The position numbers were made by a program, and so were the translations under genes. From positions 1-64,000 of the forward strand of contig CALFVU010000008.1 of NCBI GenBank assembly GCA_937928085.1: a stretch of 64,000 nucleotides of DNA, in the 5' to 3' direction. The notes beneath the pieces are model-generated. The model saw only the letters and a list, made by a program, of their open reading frames with translations, did no database searches and was not told where the DNA came from. Positions 38,642-47,029 of the stretch are shown one piece after another. Every line of letters starts with the position of its first letter. Within the stretch, counting starts at the first letter, position 1. Origin of the DNA: an uncultured bacterium (GTDB lineage Bacteria > Spirochaetota > Leptospiria > Leptospirales > Leptonemataceae).

Positions 38642-39250
38642 ATGTTTATGATTCAAATAAAAAAAATTTTTTTAATGATTTTCTTGGGTTTTTTTCTTTC
38701 CCATTGTGGATATAACGAGATCCAAAGAAGAGACGAAGGGGTAAAAAGTGCATGGGCAGAAGTTTTAAATCAATACAAAAGAAGAAGTGATTTGATTCCC
38801 CAATTAGTAAAAGTCGTAGAAGCTTTTGCAATTCAAGAAAAAGAAGTATTGATAAAAGTTACAGAGGCAAGATCAAAAGTGGGTACAATTCAGGCTACTC
38901 CAGAATTGATTAATGATCCTCAAGCCTTTCAGAAATTTCAACAAGCTCAAGGAGAGTTAAGTTCAGCACTTCAGAGATTATTGGTAGTGGTAGAACAATA
39001 TCCCCAATTAAAATCCGATGCAAATTTTAGAGACTTGCAAGCTCAGATCGAAGGCACAGAAAATCGGATTGCTGTTGCAAGAAGAAGATACATCGAAGCA
39101 GTTCAAGATTATAATATTACAATCAGAGTTTTCCCTAATGTGATTACTGCAAAAATATTTGGTTATGTGGAAAAACCCCAGTTCCAAGTAGAAAATCAAG
39201 CAGATTTAGAAAAACCCCCAGAAATTAAAATCAATACGGATAAAAAATAA
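38642..39250 (+). CDS. lemA: LemA family lipoprotein
   Basis: About 202 residues. A signal peptide ends in FFLSHC with C22 as probable lipidation site. The LemA fold follows: NEIQRRDEGVKSAWAEVLNQ, YKRRSDLIPQLVKVVEAFA, and the C-terminal ENRIAVARRRYIEAVQDYN, which is the usual signature. LemA proteins are envelope helical-bundle proteins of unclear function. A second ATG two codons in (38648) could be the true start. The preceding terminator means it has its own promoter. Confidence 0.92.
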   Translation: MFMIQIKKIFLMIFLGFFLSHCGYNEIQRRDEGVKSAWAEVLNQYKRRSDLIPQLVKVVEAFAIQEKEVLIKVTEARSKVGTIQATPELINDPQAFQKFQQAQGELSSALQRLLVVVEQYPQLKSDANFRDLQAQIEGTENRIAVARRRYIEAVQDYNITIRVFPNVITAKIFGYVEKPQFQVENQADLEKPPEIKINTDKK

Positions 39251-39325
39251 AAATTCTTTTTAAAATTATGATTTTAGTTTGCGTTTACTTGATAGTAAAT
39301 TCATTTATAAATGTTTGTGTTATAA

Positions 39326-40153
39326 ATGATAGCAAATTTTTATAAAAAATCTTTTCTATTTTTTTTGATCATTTTAAGTAGTTGCGATCGAAAAAAAGAT
39401 TTTTCTTCTGTTGCAATGAGTATTTTTGAATGTCAGTTTAAACAAAATTGTAATGGTCCTTCTTCTTTTGCTATGGTAGGGGATAGTTGGACAGATTTTG
39501 CTTTTGGATATACAATTGTAGAGGACTTATACGATCAACTTACTAATCATTATCAATTAAAAATTACAGCAATGAACTTGGCTGGGTTAACTTTGAAATT
39601 TGAATTAGAACAAAGAAGAGGATTCTTAAATGTAATTAAAGATGCTGGTCCGGAACTTGAATTTTTTTTATTAAGTATAGGAGGGAATGATTTGATCTTC
39701 CCTGTTTCTAGTTTTTCTACTCAAGGAGTTGATACAACGATTCGTATAAGAACAGCAGAAATTAAAAATCGATTAAAAGAACTAGTTTTTTATGGTAATC
39801 AATATAAAATTAATCTTTATGGGGGTAAGCCTATAAAATGGATTATCCATGGTTATGATTATCCAAATCCAGATTTTGATGATTCTTGTGTTTTAGATGC
39901 AATTTTTGCGGGTATGAGTCGCGAAGAAGCTATGACTATTTTAGAAAGAGCTGTTGAGCAATTAAATAGGGTGTATCAAGAACTTTCTTATGAAATTCCT
40001 TATTTTTATTATATAGATTTAAGAAAAACTTTAGGTGGGCCTCCTTTTTCTAATTCTAATTTTATGTTTGATTGTATACATCCGAATTCTTTGGGATTTG
40101 ATTTATTAGCTAAACGTTATATAAGTCAATTAAAAATTATACAAAATTTATGA
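39326..40153 (+). CDS. SGNH/GDSL hydrolase lipoprotein
   Basis: 275 residues. A signal peptide ends IILSSC (C20), suggesting a lipoprotein. The SGNH blocks are clear: AMVGDSWTDF (Ser nucleophile), LSIGGNDLIF (Gly/Asn) and FDCIHPNSLGF (catalytic Asp and His). It should be an envelope or secreted esterase or lipase. The substrate is not readable. It overlaps the next gene by four bases (ATGA), which argues for a functional link with that probable outer-membrane protein. Confidence 0.85.
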   Translation: MIANFYKKSFLFFLIILSSCDRKKDFSSVAMSIFECQFKQNCNGPSSFAMVGDSWTDFAFGYTIVEDLYDQLTNHYQLKITAMNLAGLTLKFELEQRRGFLNVIKDAGPELEFFLLSIGGNDLIFPVSSFSTQGVDTTIRIRTAEIKNRLKELVFYGNQYKINLYGGKPIKWIIHGYDYPNPDFDDSCVLDAIFAGMSREEAMTILERAVEQLNRVYQELSYEIPYFYYIDLRKTLGGPPFSNSNFMFDCIHPNSLGFDLLAKRYISQLKIIQNL

Positions 40154-40920
40154 ATTTATTTTTCAAAAAAATTTTATTATTTCTTGTTTTTTGTAGTGTT
40201 TTTTCTATTTATGCGAATCAATATTATTCAAATTTATATTTATTAGAAGAACATTTGCAGACTCGAGTAGGTTCTATTTATTTGTATAAAGAAAATTTTA
40301 AATCTGCGATTTCCAGAAAAGAGCAAACATTACTAATTTTTGGGGAATATAAGTTTTTAAATTTTTACAGTCTTTATTTGGGAATACCATATACGTGGAA
40401 GTGGGTGGAAAATTCCCAAAAAAGGCAGTATTTAGATTTTATAAGAATTGTTAATAAATTTCAATTTAGTTCGAAATGGTTTAATTTTTATACTGGCATT
40501 TTATTTGATTTACCAAGAAATCATAACAAAGCGGGGGATGTTCCAGAGGATCTAGGATTTGTTGAGCTATATTTTGGTTTGGGTTATTTTTATTCTTCTT
40601 TCATTGCTAAGATTTCGGTTCATTGGAATACACAAACCAATCAAAAATTCAAAGAAAAAACAAATCAAGAATTCGAAAAAAAATGGTTACTGAATGCATC
40701 TTTTGGTTATAAAATAAAAAATTTGTTTTTTTGGATAGAAAGTCAATACCAAAAGATTTATGATCCTAAACAATCTAAAGCTGAGTATTTTCTTTACGGT
40801 CCATCTTTTGGATATGAATTGTATAGTTTTCAAATTTCTTTTCTTTATTTATTTTATCCTAAAGATTCACTTTACGATAAAGAAATCAGATTACTGTTAC
40901 AAAAAAGTATTGATTTTTAA
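40150..40920 (+). CDS. Probable outer-membrane protein, unknown
   Basis: 256 residues with a signal peptide cleaved near IYANQ. The mature part alternates short aromatic-rich strands (EYKFLNFYSLYLGIPY, VELYFGLGYFYSSFIAKISV, NASFGYKIKNLFFWIESQYQ), a pattern of a small beta-barrel. The C-terminus ends in Phe, as barrel proteins often do. I do not recognise a family. Coupling to the SGNH lipoprotein gene suggests a joint envelope role. Confidence 0.65.
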   Translation: MNLFFKKILLFLVFCSVFSIYANQYYSNLYLLEEHLQTRVGSIYLYKENFKSAISRKEQTLLIFGEYKFLNFYSLYLGIPYTWKWVENSQKRQYLDFIRIVNKFQFSSKWFNFYTGILFDLPRNHNKAGDVPEDLGFVELYFGLGYFYSSFIAKISVHWNTQTNQKFKEKTNQEFEKKWLLNASFGYKIKNLFFWIESQYQKIYDPKQSKAEYFLYGPSFGYELYSFQISFLYLFYPKDSLYDKEIRLLLQKSIDF

Positions 40921-40973
40921 ATAATTTTTTTTAATATGCAAAAAAAATTCATTTTATCATATGGAGAAGTGAT

Positions 40974-41303
40974 ATGCCAATCAATTTACAAAAAACAATT
41001 ATAGGACCTAAAGTAAAAATAGAAGGAAATATTACCTTAGAAGAAGAATTGATTATAGAAGGTAGAGTGATAGCAAATCGTATTGATGCGGGAAACAATC
41101 CTATTATAATTGGATTGGGAGCAGAAGTAGAAGCTGAACTTTATGGTAGTGAAATTATTATTTATGGTAAACTAAAAGGGAATAGTTTTGCCAAGAAAAA
41201 GATCATTTTAGGAGATAAAGCTACTGTAGATGGCGATTTATATGCACCTTTAATTGATATTGAACCAACCTCTTTTATTAATGGAAGGCTATATAAAAAA
41301 TAA
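40974..41303 (+). CDS. Bactofilin
   Basis: 109-residue polymer-forming cytoskeletal protein. The pattern GPKVKIEGNITLEEELIIEGRV followed by regular five-to-six-residue beta-helix repeats (LGAEVEAEL, GSEIIIYGKLKGN, GDKATVDGDLYAP) is that of bactofilins. They form filaments at the membrane that shape the wall or place enzymes. A ribosome-binding site (ATGGAGAAG) lies just upstream. It is close to the M23-type hydrolase theme seen elsewhere, but that peptidase is not adjacent here. Confidence 0.93.
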   Translation: MPINLQKTIIGPKVKIEGNITLEEELIIEGRVIANRIDAGNNPIIIGLGAEVEAELYGSEIIIYGKLKGNSFAKKKIILGDKATVDGDLYAPLIDIEPTSFINGRLYKK

Positions 41304-41355
41304 TCAATTTTGTCAAATTTCACAAAATAATTTTTTTTAAATACTAAATTTTTAA

Positions 41356-41401
41356 TATGCTCCTTTGGTATTTTTTTTGTTACTAACACCAGAGGAGCAT
41401 A
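41356..41401 (+). promoter_or_regulatory. Long hairpin enclosing the lon ribosome-binding site
   Basis: Bases 41356-41369 pair with 41388-41401 over 14 positions with one G-U wobble, closing an 18-base loop rich in U. The 3' arm contains AGAGGAG (41391-41397), the ribosome-binding site of lon, whose ATG is at 41404. Translation would need the stem to open. For a heat-shock protease this fits an RNA thermometer. A protein-binding operator with the same dyad is the alternative. There is no U-run after the stem, so it is not a terminator. Confidence 0.6.
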
Positions 41402-41403
41402 GG

Positions 41404-43827
41404 ATGGGAAATATTAAATACAATAATCAAAATATTAACGAAATACAACCTTCTGAAGTACCGGAGGTTGTTCCAGTCATACCTTTGCGGAATGCTGTGG
41501 TTCTTCCAGGGGTAGTTCTTCCTATTTTTGTAGGAAGAATTGAATCAATCAAAATCATAGAGAATTTTCATAAGTCTGGTTCTATCATTAGCGTTTTTAC
41601 TCAAAAAGATCCCGAAAAGGAAAAAGTAGAAACAAAAGAAGATCTTTTTCCTATTGGTTCTTTAGTAGAAATTCATAAAGTGATTCCTATGGGGGAGGGG
41701 GGATTTCAGGTTATTGTACAGGGAATTCAAAAAATTCAATTGATTGAATTTATAGACGATGATTCATATTCAAAAGTTAAAATTAAACCTATATACGAAA
41801 TTAAAGATACAACAGAAGAAGATCTTTTTGAAATTCAAACTTATGTAATACGATATATTGAAAATAATCCTGCAATTCCAGACGAAGTGTCCCATTTTAT
41901 TCGAAGGATCACAAATCCTTCTGCATTAGTAAATCAGGTAATCTTTTTTTCTAATAAAACTAACGAAGAAAAAATTGAATTTTTAAAAATCCATTCTGTT
42001 AAAGAAAAAATCGAATATACAAAGAAATATTTGTTAGACGAAACCCAACGTCTAATAATGGAAAAAGAACTTAGAGAAAAAATAGAGCAAGATGCATCAA
42101 AATTACAAAAAGAATTTTACTTAAGAAAACAATTAGAGGCTATCAAAAAAGAGTTGGGTGAGTCAGATTTAAGTGATGTAGACGATTTACACAAAAAAAT
42201 ATTAGAAAAAAAATTGCCTGAATATGCAAAAAAAGCTTTAGAAAAAGAATTTCAGAGATACAGAAGATTAATAGAAAGCTCTCAATCGGGAAATTTAGAA
42301 GCATCTCAGATTCGAAACTGGATAGAACTGGTTTTAGATTTACCTTGGAATGTAGAAGATCAAAAAGAACTTAATTTTGAGATTGATTTAGATTTAGCTC
42401 AAAAAATTTTAGATGAAGATCACGAAGGATTAGAGGAAGTAAAAAAAAGAATTCTTGAACATTTAGCAGTAGAAAAAAGAACAAAAAATTCAAAAGGTCC
42501 TATTTTATGTTTGGTAGGTCCTCCGGGTGTTGGAAAAACTTCTTTAGCAGAATCAATCGCAAAATGTTTAAATCGACCTTTAGTTCGTGCTTCTTTAGGC
42601 GGAGTTAGGGATGAGGCAGAAATTCGTGGACATCGTAGAACTTATGTAGGAGCAATGCCGGGAAAAATCATTTCCGCAATGAAAAAAGCGGAAACAACTT
42701 CTCCAGTATTTTTATTAGATGAAATTGATAAATTAGGTATTTCCTATCAGGGAGATCCTGCATCTGCATTATTAGAGGTATTAGATCCAGAACAAAATCA
42801 TACTTTTGAAGATCATTACTTAGGTGTACCCTATGATTTATCAAAAGTTTTTTTTGTTGCTACAGCAAATCAAATAGATACTATACCTTTGCCTCTCTTA
42901 GATAGAATGGAATTGGTGATGATTTCTGGTTACACTATAGAAGAAAAGATGGAAATTGCAAAAAAACATTTAATACCAAAAATCAAAAAACAATACAATT
43001 TAAAAGAAAATGAATTTATCATATCGGATGAATCCCTAAAGAAAATTATTGAAAGCTATACAAGGGAAGCTGGAGTTAGAAATTTAAAAAGAAATTTAGA
43101 ATCTATAGCAAGAAAATTGATTCTAAAGTTCGAAAAAGAAAAACACAGATTAGAAGATTATCAAATTCAAGTAGAAGATTTAAAAGAATTTCTGGGTAAA
43201 GAAAAATTTTATAAGGATATCAAAGAAAATATTGGAACCCCTGGAGTTGCTATTGGTTTAGCCTGGACTCCGGTAGGTGGGGATATTCTTTACATAGAAA
43301 CTACAAGATATGATGGAAATGGAAATTTAAAACTTTCCGGAAGATTAGGAGAAGTTATGAAAGAATCAGCTCAGCTTGCTTTTACTTATTTAAGAGCCCA
43401 CTCCAAGGAATTACAAATCGATGTTTCTTATTTTACTAAATATGATTATCACATTCATGTACCTTCTGGGGCTGTGCCTAAAGATGGTCCATCAGCCGGA
43501 GTTACCATTTTAATTGCTCTTACAAGTCTTTTAACTCAAATACCAATAACACAAAACATTGCTATGACTGGAGAAATTTCTTTGAGAGGAAAAATTTTAC
43601 CTGTAGGTGGAATCAAAGAAAAAGTCTTAGCAGCAAGATCAGCGAAGATTGATTTAGTGTTCTTACCAGAGAAAAATAAGCCAGATTTTGAAGAAATACC
43701 TGAAGAAATTCGAGGAGATTTAAAAGTAGAATACTTTTCGGATATTATGGATTTATTAAAAAGAGTTTTTCCAGAACTTTTTAACAAAAAGCAATTGAAT
43801 AGTCTTAATGATAGAGAAGGATGGTAG
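41404..43827 (+). CDS. lon: ATP-dependent protease Lon
   Basis: 807 residues from the ATG at 41404; an in-frame TTG at 41365 lies in the leader hairpin and is rejected. The N-terminal substrate domain starts at VVPVIPLRNAVVLPG. The AAA+ domain has Walker A GPPGVGKTS at about 372. The protease dyad is S697 in KDGPSAGVT and K740 in VGGIKEKVL. Lon degrades misfolded and regulatory proteins in the cytosol and is usually heat-inducible. The leader structure is described separately. Confidence 0.97.
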   Translation: MGNIKYNNQNINEIQPSEVPEVVPVIPLRNAVVLPGVVLPIFVGRIESIKIIENFHKSGSIISVFTQKDPEKEKVETKEDLFPIGSLVEIHKVIPMGEGGFQVIVQGIQKIQLIEFIDDDSYSKVKIKPIYEIKDTTEEDLFEIQTYVIRYIENNPAIPDEVSHFIRRITNPSALVNQVIFFSNKTNEEKIEFLKIHSVKEKIEYTKKYLLDETQRLIMEKELREKIEQDASKLQKEFYLRKQLEAIKKELGESDLSDVDDLHKKILEKKLPEYAKKALEKEFQRYRRLIESSQSGNLEASQIRNWIELVLDLPWNVEDQKELNFEIDLDLAQKILDEDHEGLEEVKKRILEHLAVEKRTKNSKGPILCLVGPPGVGKTSLAESIAKCLNRPLVRASLGGVRDEAEIRGHRRTYVGAMPGKIISAMKKAETTSPVFLLDEIDKLGISYQGDPASALLEVLDPEQNHTFEDHYLGVPYDLSKVFFVATANQIDTIPLPLLDRMELVMISGYTIEEKMEIAKKHLIPKIKKQYNLKENEFIISDESLKKIIESYTREAGVRNLKRNLESIARKLILKFEKEKHRLEDYQIQVEDLKEFLGKEKFYKDIKENIGTPGVAIGLAWTPVGGDILYIETTRYDGNGNLKLSGRLGEVMKESAQLAFTYLRAHSKELQIDVSYFTKYDYHIHVPSGAVPKDGPSAGVTILIALTSLLTQIPITQNIAMTGEISLRGKILPVGGIKEKVLAARSAKIDLVFLPEKNKPDFEEIPEEIRGDLKVEYFSDIMDLLKRVFPELFNKKQLNSLNDREGW

Positions 43828-43829
43828 TT

Positions 43830-44369
43830 TTATTTTAAGATTTTTTCTACTTCTTGCCAAAATTCGTATGAATTCATTTTTGCTTTAAGAAAGTCAGCGA
43901 TTAAAACTCGTATTGAATAAGGAAAAGCATTCCAATATTTTTCATACCAATTCGGTGTACTTCGTTTTAATTCTTCGACAGTTTTTTGATCCATTTTTCC
44001 TAATGAATAATCAATAAAATGTTGTACCATTACATAAAGGATTTCTTTTGGAAGATTGGTGGATGTTTTTTCTTCTGGTATGTAATATTCTAAAAGTGTT
44101 TTTAAATGCTCTTCACTTATGTTTGGTTCTTTTTCCAAAATTAATTGAGTAATAATCCTTTTTGCTAGGGCTTTTACGTCTATGGTATAAGAACCAGAAA
44201 TTTTGGAACTAATTTCTTTAGCCATTTTTTGAAAATCGATATCTTTTAAAGAAAAAGGAGTTATTTTCTTTCGTTTTTCAAGAGCCATTTCTATACCAGA
44301 TAGTTCTTCGGGGGTTGCTTTATTCAAAATATAATAAATTATGAATTCAAAATCAGAATGGAATTTCAT
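43830..44369 (-). CDS. Conserved-looking protein of unknown function
   Basis: 179 residues, mostly helical and charged, with no signal peptide, membrane segment or motif I know. Features are a Lys-rich N-terminal third (EKRKKITPFSLKDIDFQKMA) and a C-terminal aromatic stretch (NWYEKYWNAFPYSIRVLIAD). It converges on lon with two bases between the stops and is divergent from gmhA, 50 bases away. Codon use looks like that of its neighbours, so it is probably a real gene. Confidence 0.6.
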   Translation of the reverse strand: MKFHSDFEFIIYYILNKATPEELSGIEMALEKRKKITPFSLKDIDFQKMAKEISSKISGSYTIDVKALAKRIITQLILEKEPNISEEHLKTLLEYYIPEEKTSTNLPKEILYVMVQHFIDYSLGKMDQKTVEELKRSTPNWYEKYWNAFPYSIRVLIADFLKAKMNSYEFWQEVEKILK

Positions 44370-44419
44370 ATAAACAAAATTATAGTTGATATGAATATTT
44401 AAAGAATTTTTTTTTCTGT

Positions 44420-45028
44420 ATGTATAATTTGATTCAAAACGAAATAGAAGAATCTTTACAAACTAAAAAAAAACTATTAGAACTATCATTAGAAGATATT
44501 TACTTAGCTTGTGGGTTAATAGAAAAGACCATTAAAAATAATAGAAAGATATTATTGTGTGGTAACGGCGGTTCAGCGGCAGATGCTCAACATATTGCTG
44601 CTGAACTCATTGTGCGATATAAAAGTGGGTATAATAGACCATCTATACCTGCTATCTCTTTAGTAACGGATACTAGCGTCTTAACAGCTTGTGCCAATGA
44701 TTTTCACTATGAAGATATTTTTTCAAGACAAATTGAAGGTTTAGGTATGCAAGGAGATTGCTTAATTGCAATCACAACTTCTGGAAATTCAAAAAATGTT
44801 TTAAGAGCAATACAAACAGCTAAACAAAAATATCTAAATGTAATTTTATTAACAGGAAAAAGTGGAGGGATCATAAAAAAAGAATATCATCATCTTCTAG
44901 ATGTTTCTATACATATACCATCAGAAGTCACTGCAAGAATTCAAGAATGTCATATTTTGATCGGGCATATTTTTTGTGAATATTTAGATCAGGTTTTATT
45001 TAAAAGAACTTTTGAAGAAAAGCTGTAA
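44420..45028 (+). CDS. gmhA: Sedoheptulose-7-phosphate isomerase
   Basis: 202-residue SIS-domain enzyme. LLCGNGGSAADAQHIAAEL is the phospho-sugar loop and includes the catalytic Glu. ITTSGNSKNVLRAI is the second loop, and QECHILIGH carries the catalytic His. It makes heptose 7-phosphate for ADP- or GDP-heptose used in lipopolysaccharide or surface glycans. No other heptose genes are adjacent. The length is right, and the start lacks a strong ribosome-binding site. Confidence 0.93.
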   Translation: MYNLIQNEIEESLQTKKKLLELSLEDIYLACGLIEKTIKNNRKILLCGNGGSAADAQHIAAELIVRYKSGYNRPSIPAISLVTDTSVLTACANDFHYEDIFSRQIEGLGMQGDCLIAITTSGNSKNVLRAIQTAKQKYLNVILLTGKSGGIIKKEYHHLLDVSIHIPSEVTARIQECHILIGHIFCEYLDQVLFKRTFEEKL

Positions 45029-45045
45029 AGAGGGGGGACCTCCTT
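45027..45045 (-). other. GC-rich hairpin between convergent gmhA and glnK
   Basis: On the minus strand, AAGGAGG pairs with CCTCTTT (one G-U) around a TCCCC loop, directly after the glnK stop. It contains a perfect ribosome-binding-like string, but no start codon follows. It may end or stabilise the amtB-glnK transcript. The absence of a U-tract argues against a classical terminator. Confidence 0.35.
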
Positions 45046-45049
45046 ACGG

Positions 45050-45391
45050 CTATCCAATAGCTTCTTTACCTTTTTCTCCTGTACGTATTCGAATGACTTC
45101 TACTAAATCCGTTATAAAAATTTTCCCATCGCCAATGTTCCCTGTTCTTGCACCTTCTATAATTGCATTAATGGTAGGCTGGACATAATCTTCATTGACA
45201 GCAATTTGCAGGATTGTTTTTTTTAGTAAGTTTACTTCGTAGATAACACCTCTATAAGATTCATCATATCCTTTTTGTTGTCCTGCACCTAAGCCCGAAT
45301 ATACTGTCATTTTAGTTACACCAACTTTCATTAAAGCTGCTTTAACATCTTTTAATTTATAAGGTTGTATTACCGCTGTTATTAATTTCAT
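45050..45391 (-). CDS. glnK: Nitrogen regulatory protein PII
   Basis: 113 residues. The T-loop [21 protein letters not shown] includes the Tyr equivalent to the uridylylation site (VIYEV). [14 protein letters not shown] is the B-loop, and [10 protein letters not shown] is the C-loop. It senses 2-oxoglutarate and ATP/ADP and, beside amtB, should gate the ammonium channel. It follows amtB by 16 bases with an AGGAGA ribosome-binding site. glnK is preferred over glnB because of the linkage to amtB. Confidence 0.95.
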   Translation of the reverse strand: MKLITAVIQPYKLKDVKAALMKVGVTKMTVYSGLGAGQQKGYDESYRGVIYEVNLLKKTILQIAVNEDYVQPTINAIIEGARTGNIGDGKIFITDLVEVIRIRTGEKGKEAIG

Positions 45392-45407
45392 ATTACTCTC
45401 CTTGTTT

Positions 45408-46733
45408 TTATTCTACTGTAAAAATTGTAAAACCACTATAGGCTTCTTCTCCATGTTCACCAATATCTAAGCCTTTTAATTCTTCGTCTCTAGATACTCG
45501 AATTCCTATAGTATATTTTAGTATAGAAAAGAGAATGAACATTAAAAGAAATGCCCATAGAGAAATCACTACGGATCCTAATATTTGAATTCCTAAACTT
45601 TTTCCTTCTCCGAAAATACCTGTTGCAATTCCTCCCCATAATCCATTTAATCCATGCACAGGCCATGCACCAACTGGGTCATCAATTTTTAACGCATCTA
45701 AAAGTTTTACTCCTGCAATTATCAAAATTCCTGCAACAATTCCAATAATGATAGATTCTAAATTTGTAACTACATTGCAGTTTGCAGTGATTGCAACTAA
45801 TCCTGCAAGAGCTCCGTTTAAAGATATGGTTAAATCGGGTTTTTTGAATAAAAGCCAGGTTCCAAAAAGGGCTGTAACCACTCCAGCCATCGCTGCTAAA
45901 GTTGTATTTACAGCTACTAACATTATGGCATGAACATTATCTTTGCCGTAGAGTGCTAACTGGGAACCAGGGTTAAATCCATACCATCCAAGCCATAAGA
46001 TGAATACTCCTAATGTCGCTAAGGGGAGATTATGACCTGGCATTGGTTGAGCTCTACCTTCAGGATCAAATTTCCCAATCCTTGGCCCAAGTACAATGGT
46101 ACCTGCAAGTCCTGCGAAACCACCGACAGCATGCACAATGATAGAACCAGCGAAATCATGGAATCCTTTTTCTGCTAACCATCCACCACCCCATTGCCAA
46201 AATCCACTAATAGGATATACAATACTTGTTATAAACAGAGAATAGATTAAATATACACTAAATTTTAATCTTCCTGCAACTGCCCCAGATACAATTGTAG
46301 CTGCTGTTGCTGCAAAAGCCACTTGAAACAAAAAACTAACTTGTGGGTGTAAAACAGCTTGTCCAACTTCTTCTGGAGATGTTTCGGGTATAAAAAAGCC
46401 ACCAAATCCAAAAAAACTTCCTTTAAAGGCTTCTCCTGGATACATTAAATTATAACCAAAAAGATAAAAAGCTAAACCTCCTAAACAAAAATCAATCAGA
46501 TTCTTAAAGAGAATATTCACTGCATTTTTGGCTGAATTCATTCCCGTTTCTACCAAAGCGAAACCTGCTTGCATCCATATTACTAATATCCCCGTAATAA
46601 ATACCCAAAAATTATCAATGGCGTAAGCTGCTTCTGGATCCAGAGAAATCATTTTCTCTTGTGCAAATAAAGAATATCCCCACAAACCAAATATCCCAAA
46701 AAGGAACCAAAAAATTCTTTTACTATTTTTCAT
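45408..46733 (-). CDS. amtB: Ammonium transporter AmtB
   Basis: 441 residues with an N-terminal signal-like hydrophobic segment ([18 protein letters not shown]) and about 11 channel helices. The twin pore histidines are in [12 protein letters not shown] and [25 protein letters not shown] and [13 protein letters not shown] are family motifs. It conducts ammonia into the cell and is closed by GlnK when nitrogen is ample. The leader has AAAGGAG and, further upstream, a sigma-54-like promoter and an NtrC-like dyad. Confidence 0.96.
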   Translation of the reverse strand: MKNSKRIFWFLFGIFGLWGYSLFAQEKMISLDPEAAYAIDNFWVFITGILVIWMQAGFALVETGMNSAKNAVNILFKNLIDFCLGGLAFYLFGYNLMYPGEAFKGSFFGFGGFFIPETSPEEVGQAVLHPQVSFLFQVAFAATAATIVSGAVAGRLKFSVYLIYSLFITSIVYPISGFWQWGGGWLAEKGFHDFAGSIIVHAVGGFAGLAGTIVLGPRIGKFDPEGRAQPMPGHNLPLATLGVFILWLGWYGFNPGSQLALYGKDNVHAIMLVAVNTTLAAMAGVVTALFGTWLLFKKPDLTISLNGALAGLVAITANCNVVTNLESIIIGIVAGILIIAGVKLLDALKIDDPVGAWPVHGLNGLWGGIATGIFGEGKSLGIQILGSVVISLWAFLLMFILFSILKYTIGIRVSRDEELKGLDIGEHGEEAYSGFTIFTVE

Positions 46734-46770
46734 AGAAATTCTCCTTTTCTTATTGAATTACTAAAGCTTT

Positions 46771-46786
46771 TGCAATGAATATACCT
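46771..46786 (-). promoter_or_regulatory. Candidate sigma-54 (RpoN) promoter for amtB-glnK
   Basis: On the minus strand AAGG and TTGCA are arranged as GG-N10-GC, the invariant spacing of -24/-12 promoters. The -12 box matches TTGCA fully, and the -24 box keeps only GG. The predicted start of transcription would be near 46760, giving a leader of about 27 bases before the ATG at 46733. Placement upstream of amtB fits nitrogen control. Confidence 0.55.
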
Positions 46787-46854
46787 TTAATTTTATATAA
46801 AAATTGTTAGAACTTTCCTCAAAATTTTTTCAATAATTTGTTTTTTTAATCATA

Positions 46855-46873
46855 TTGCTTAAATATTAAGCAA
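46855..46873. promoter_or_regulatory. 19-base dyad with NtrC-like spacing upstream of amtB
   Basis: TTGCTTAA and TTAAGCAA form a perfect inverted repeat around ATA. Read as TGC-N11-GCA, it has the geometry of NtrC enhancer sites. It lies about 70-85 bases upstream of the candidate -24/-12 promoter, a usual distance for an enhancer-binding activator. A simple operator for another dimeric regulator is the alternative. Confidence 0.5.
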
Positions 46874-47029
46874 AAGTTAAAAACTATTTTGCATAGTAAA
46901 AGGGCTCTAATACCGACGAATCTATTTTAAAAATTTTATATTTTTTAAATAAAAAAAAATTTATATATATTCAAATTTAAAAAAAATTGTATATCGAATG
47001 TTAAAAAAAAGGTTATAGAGAAATAAACA

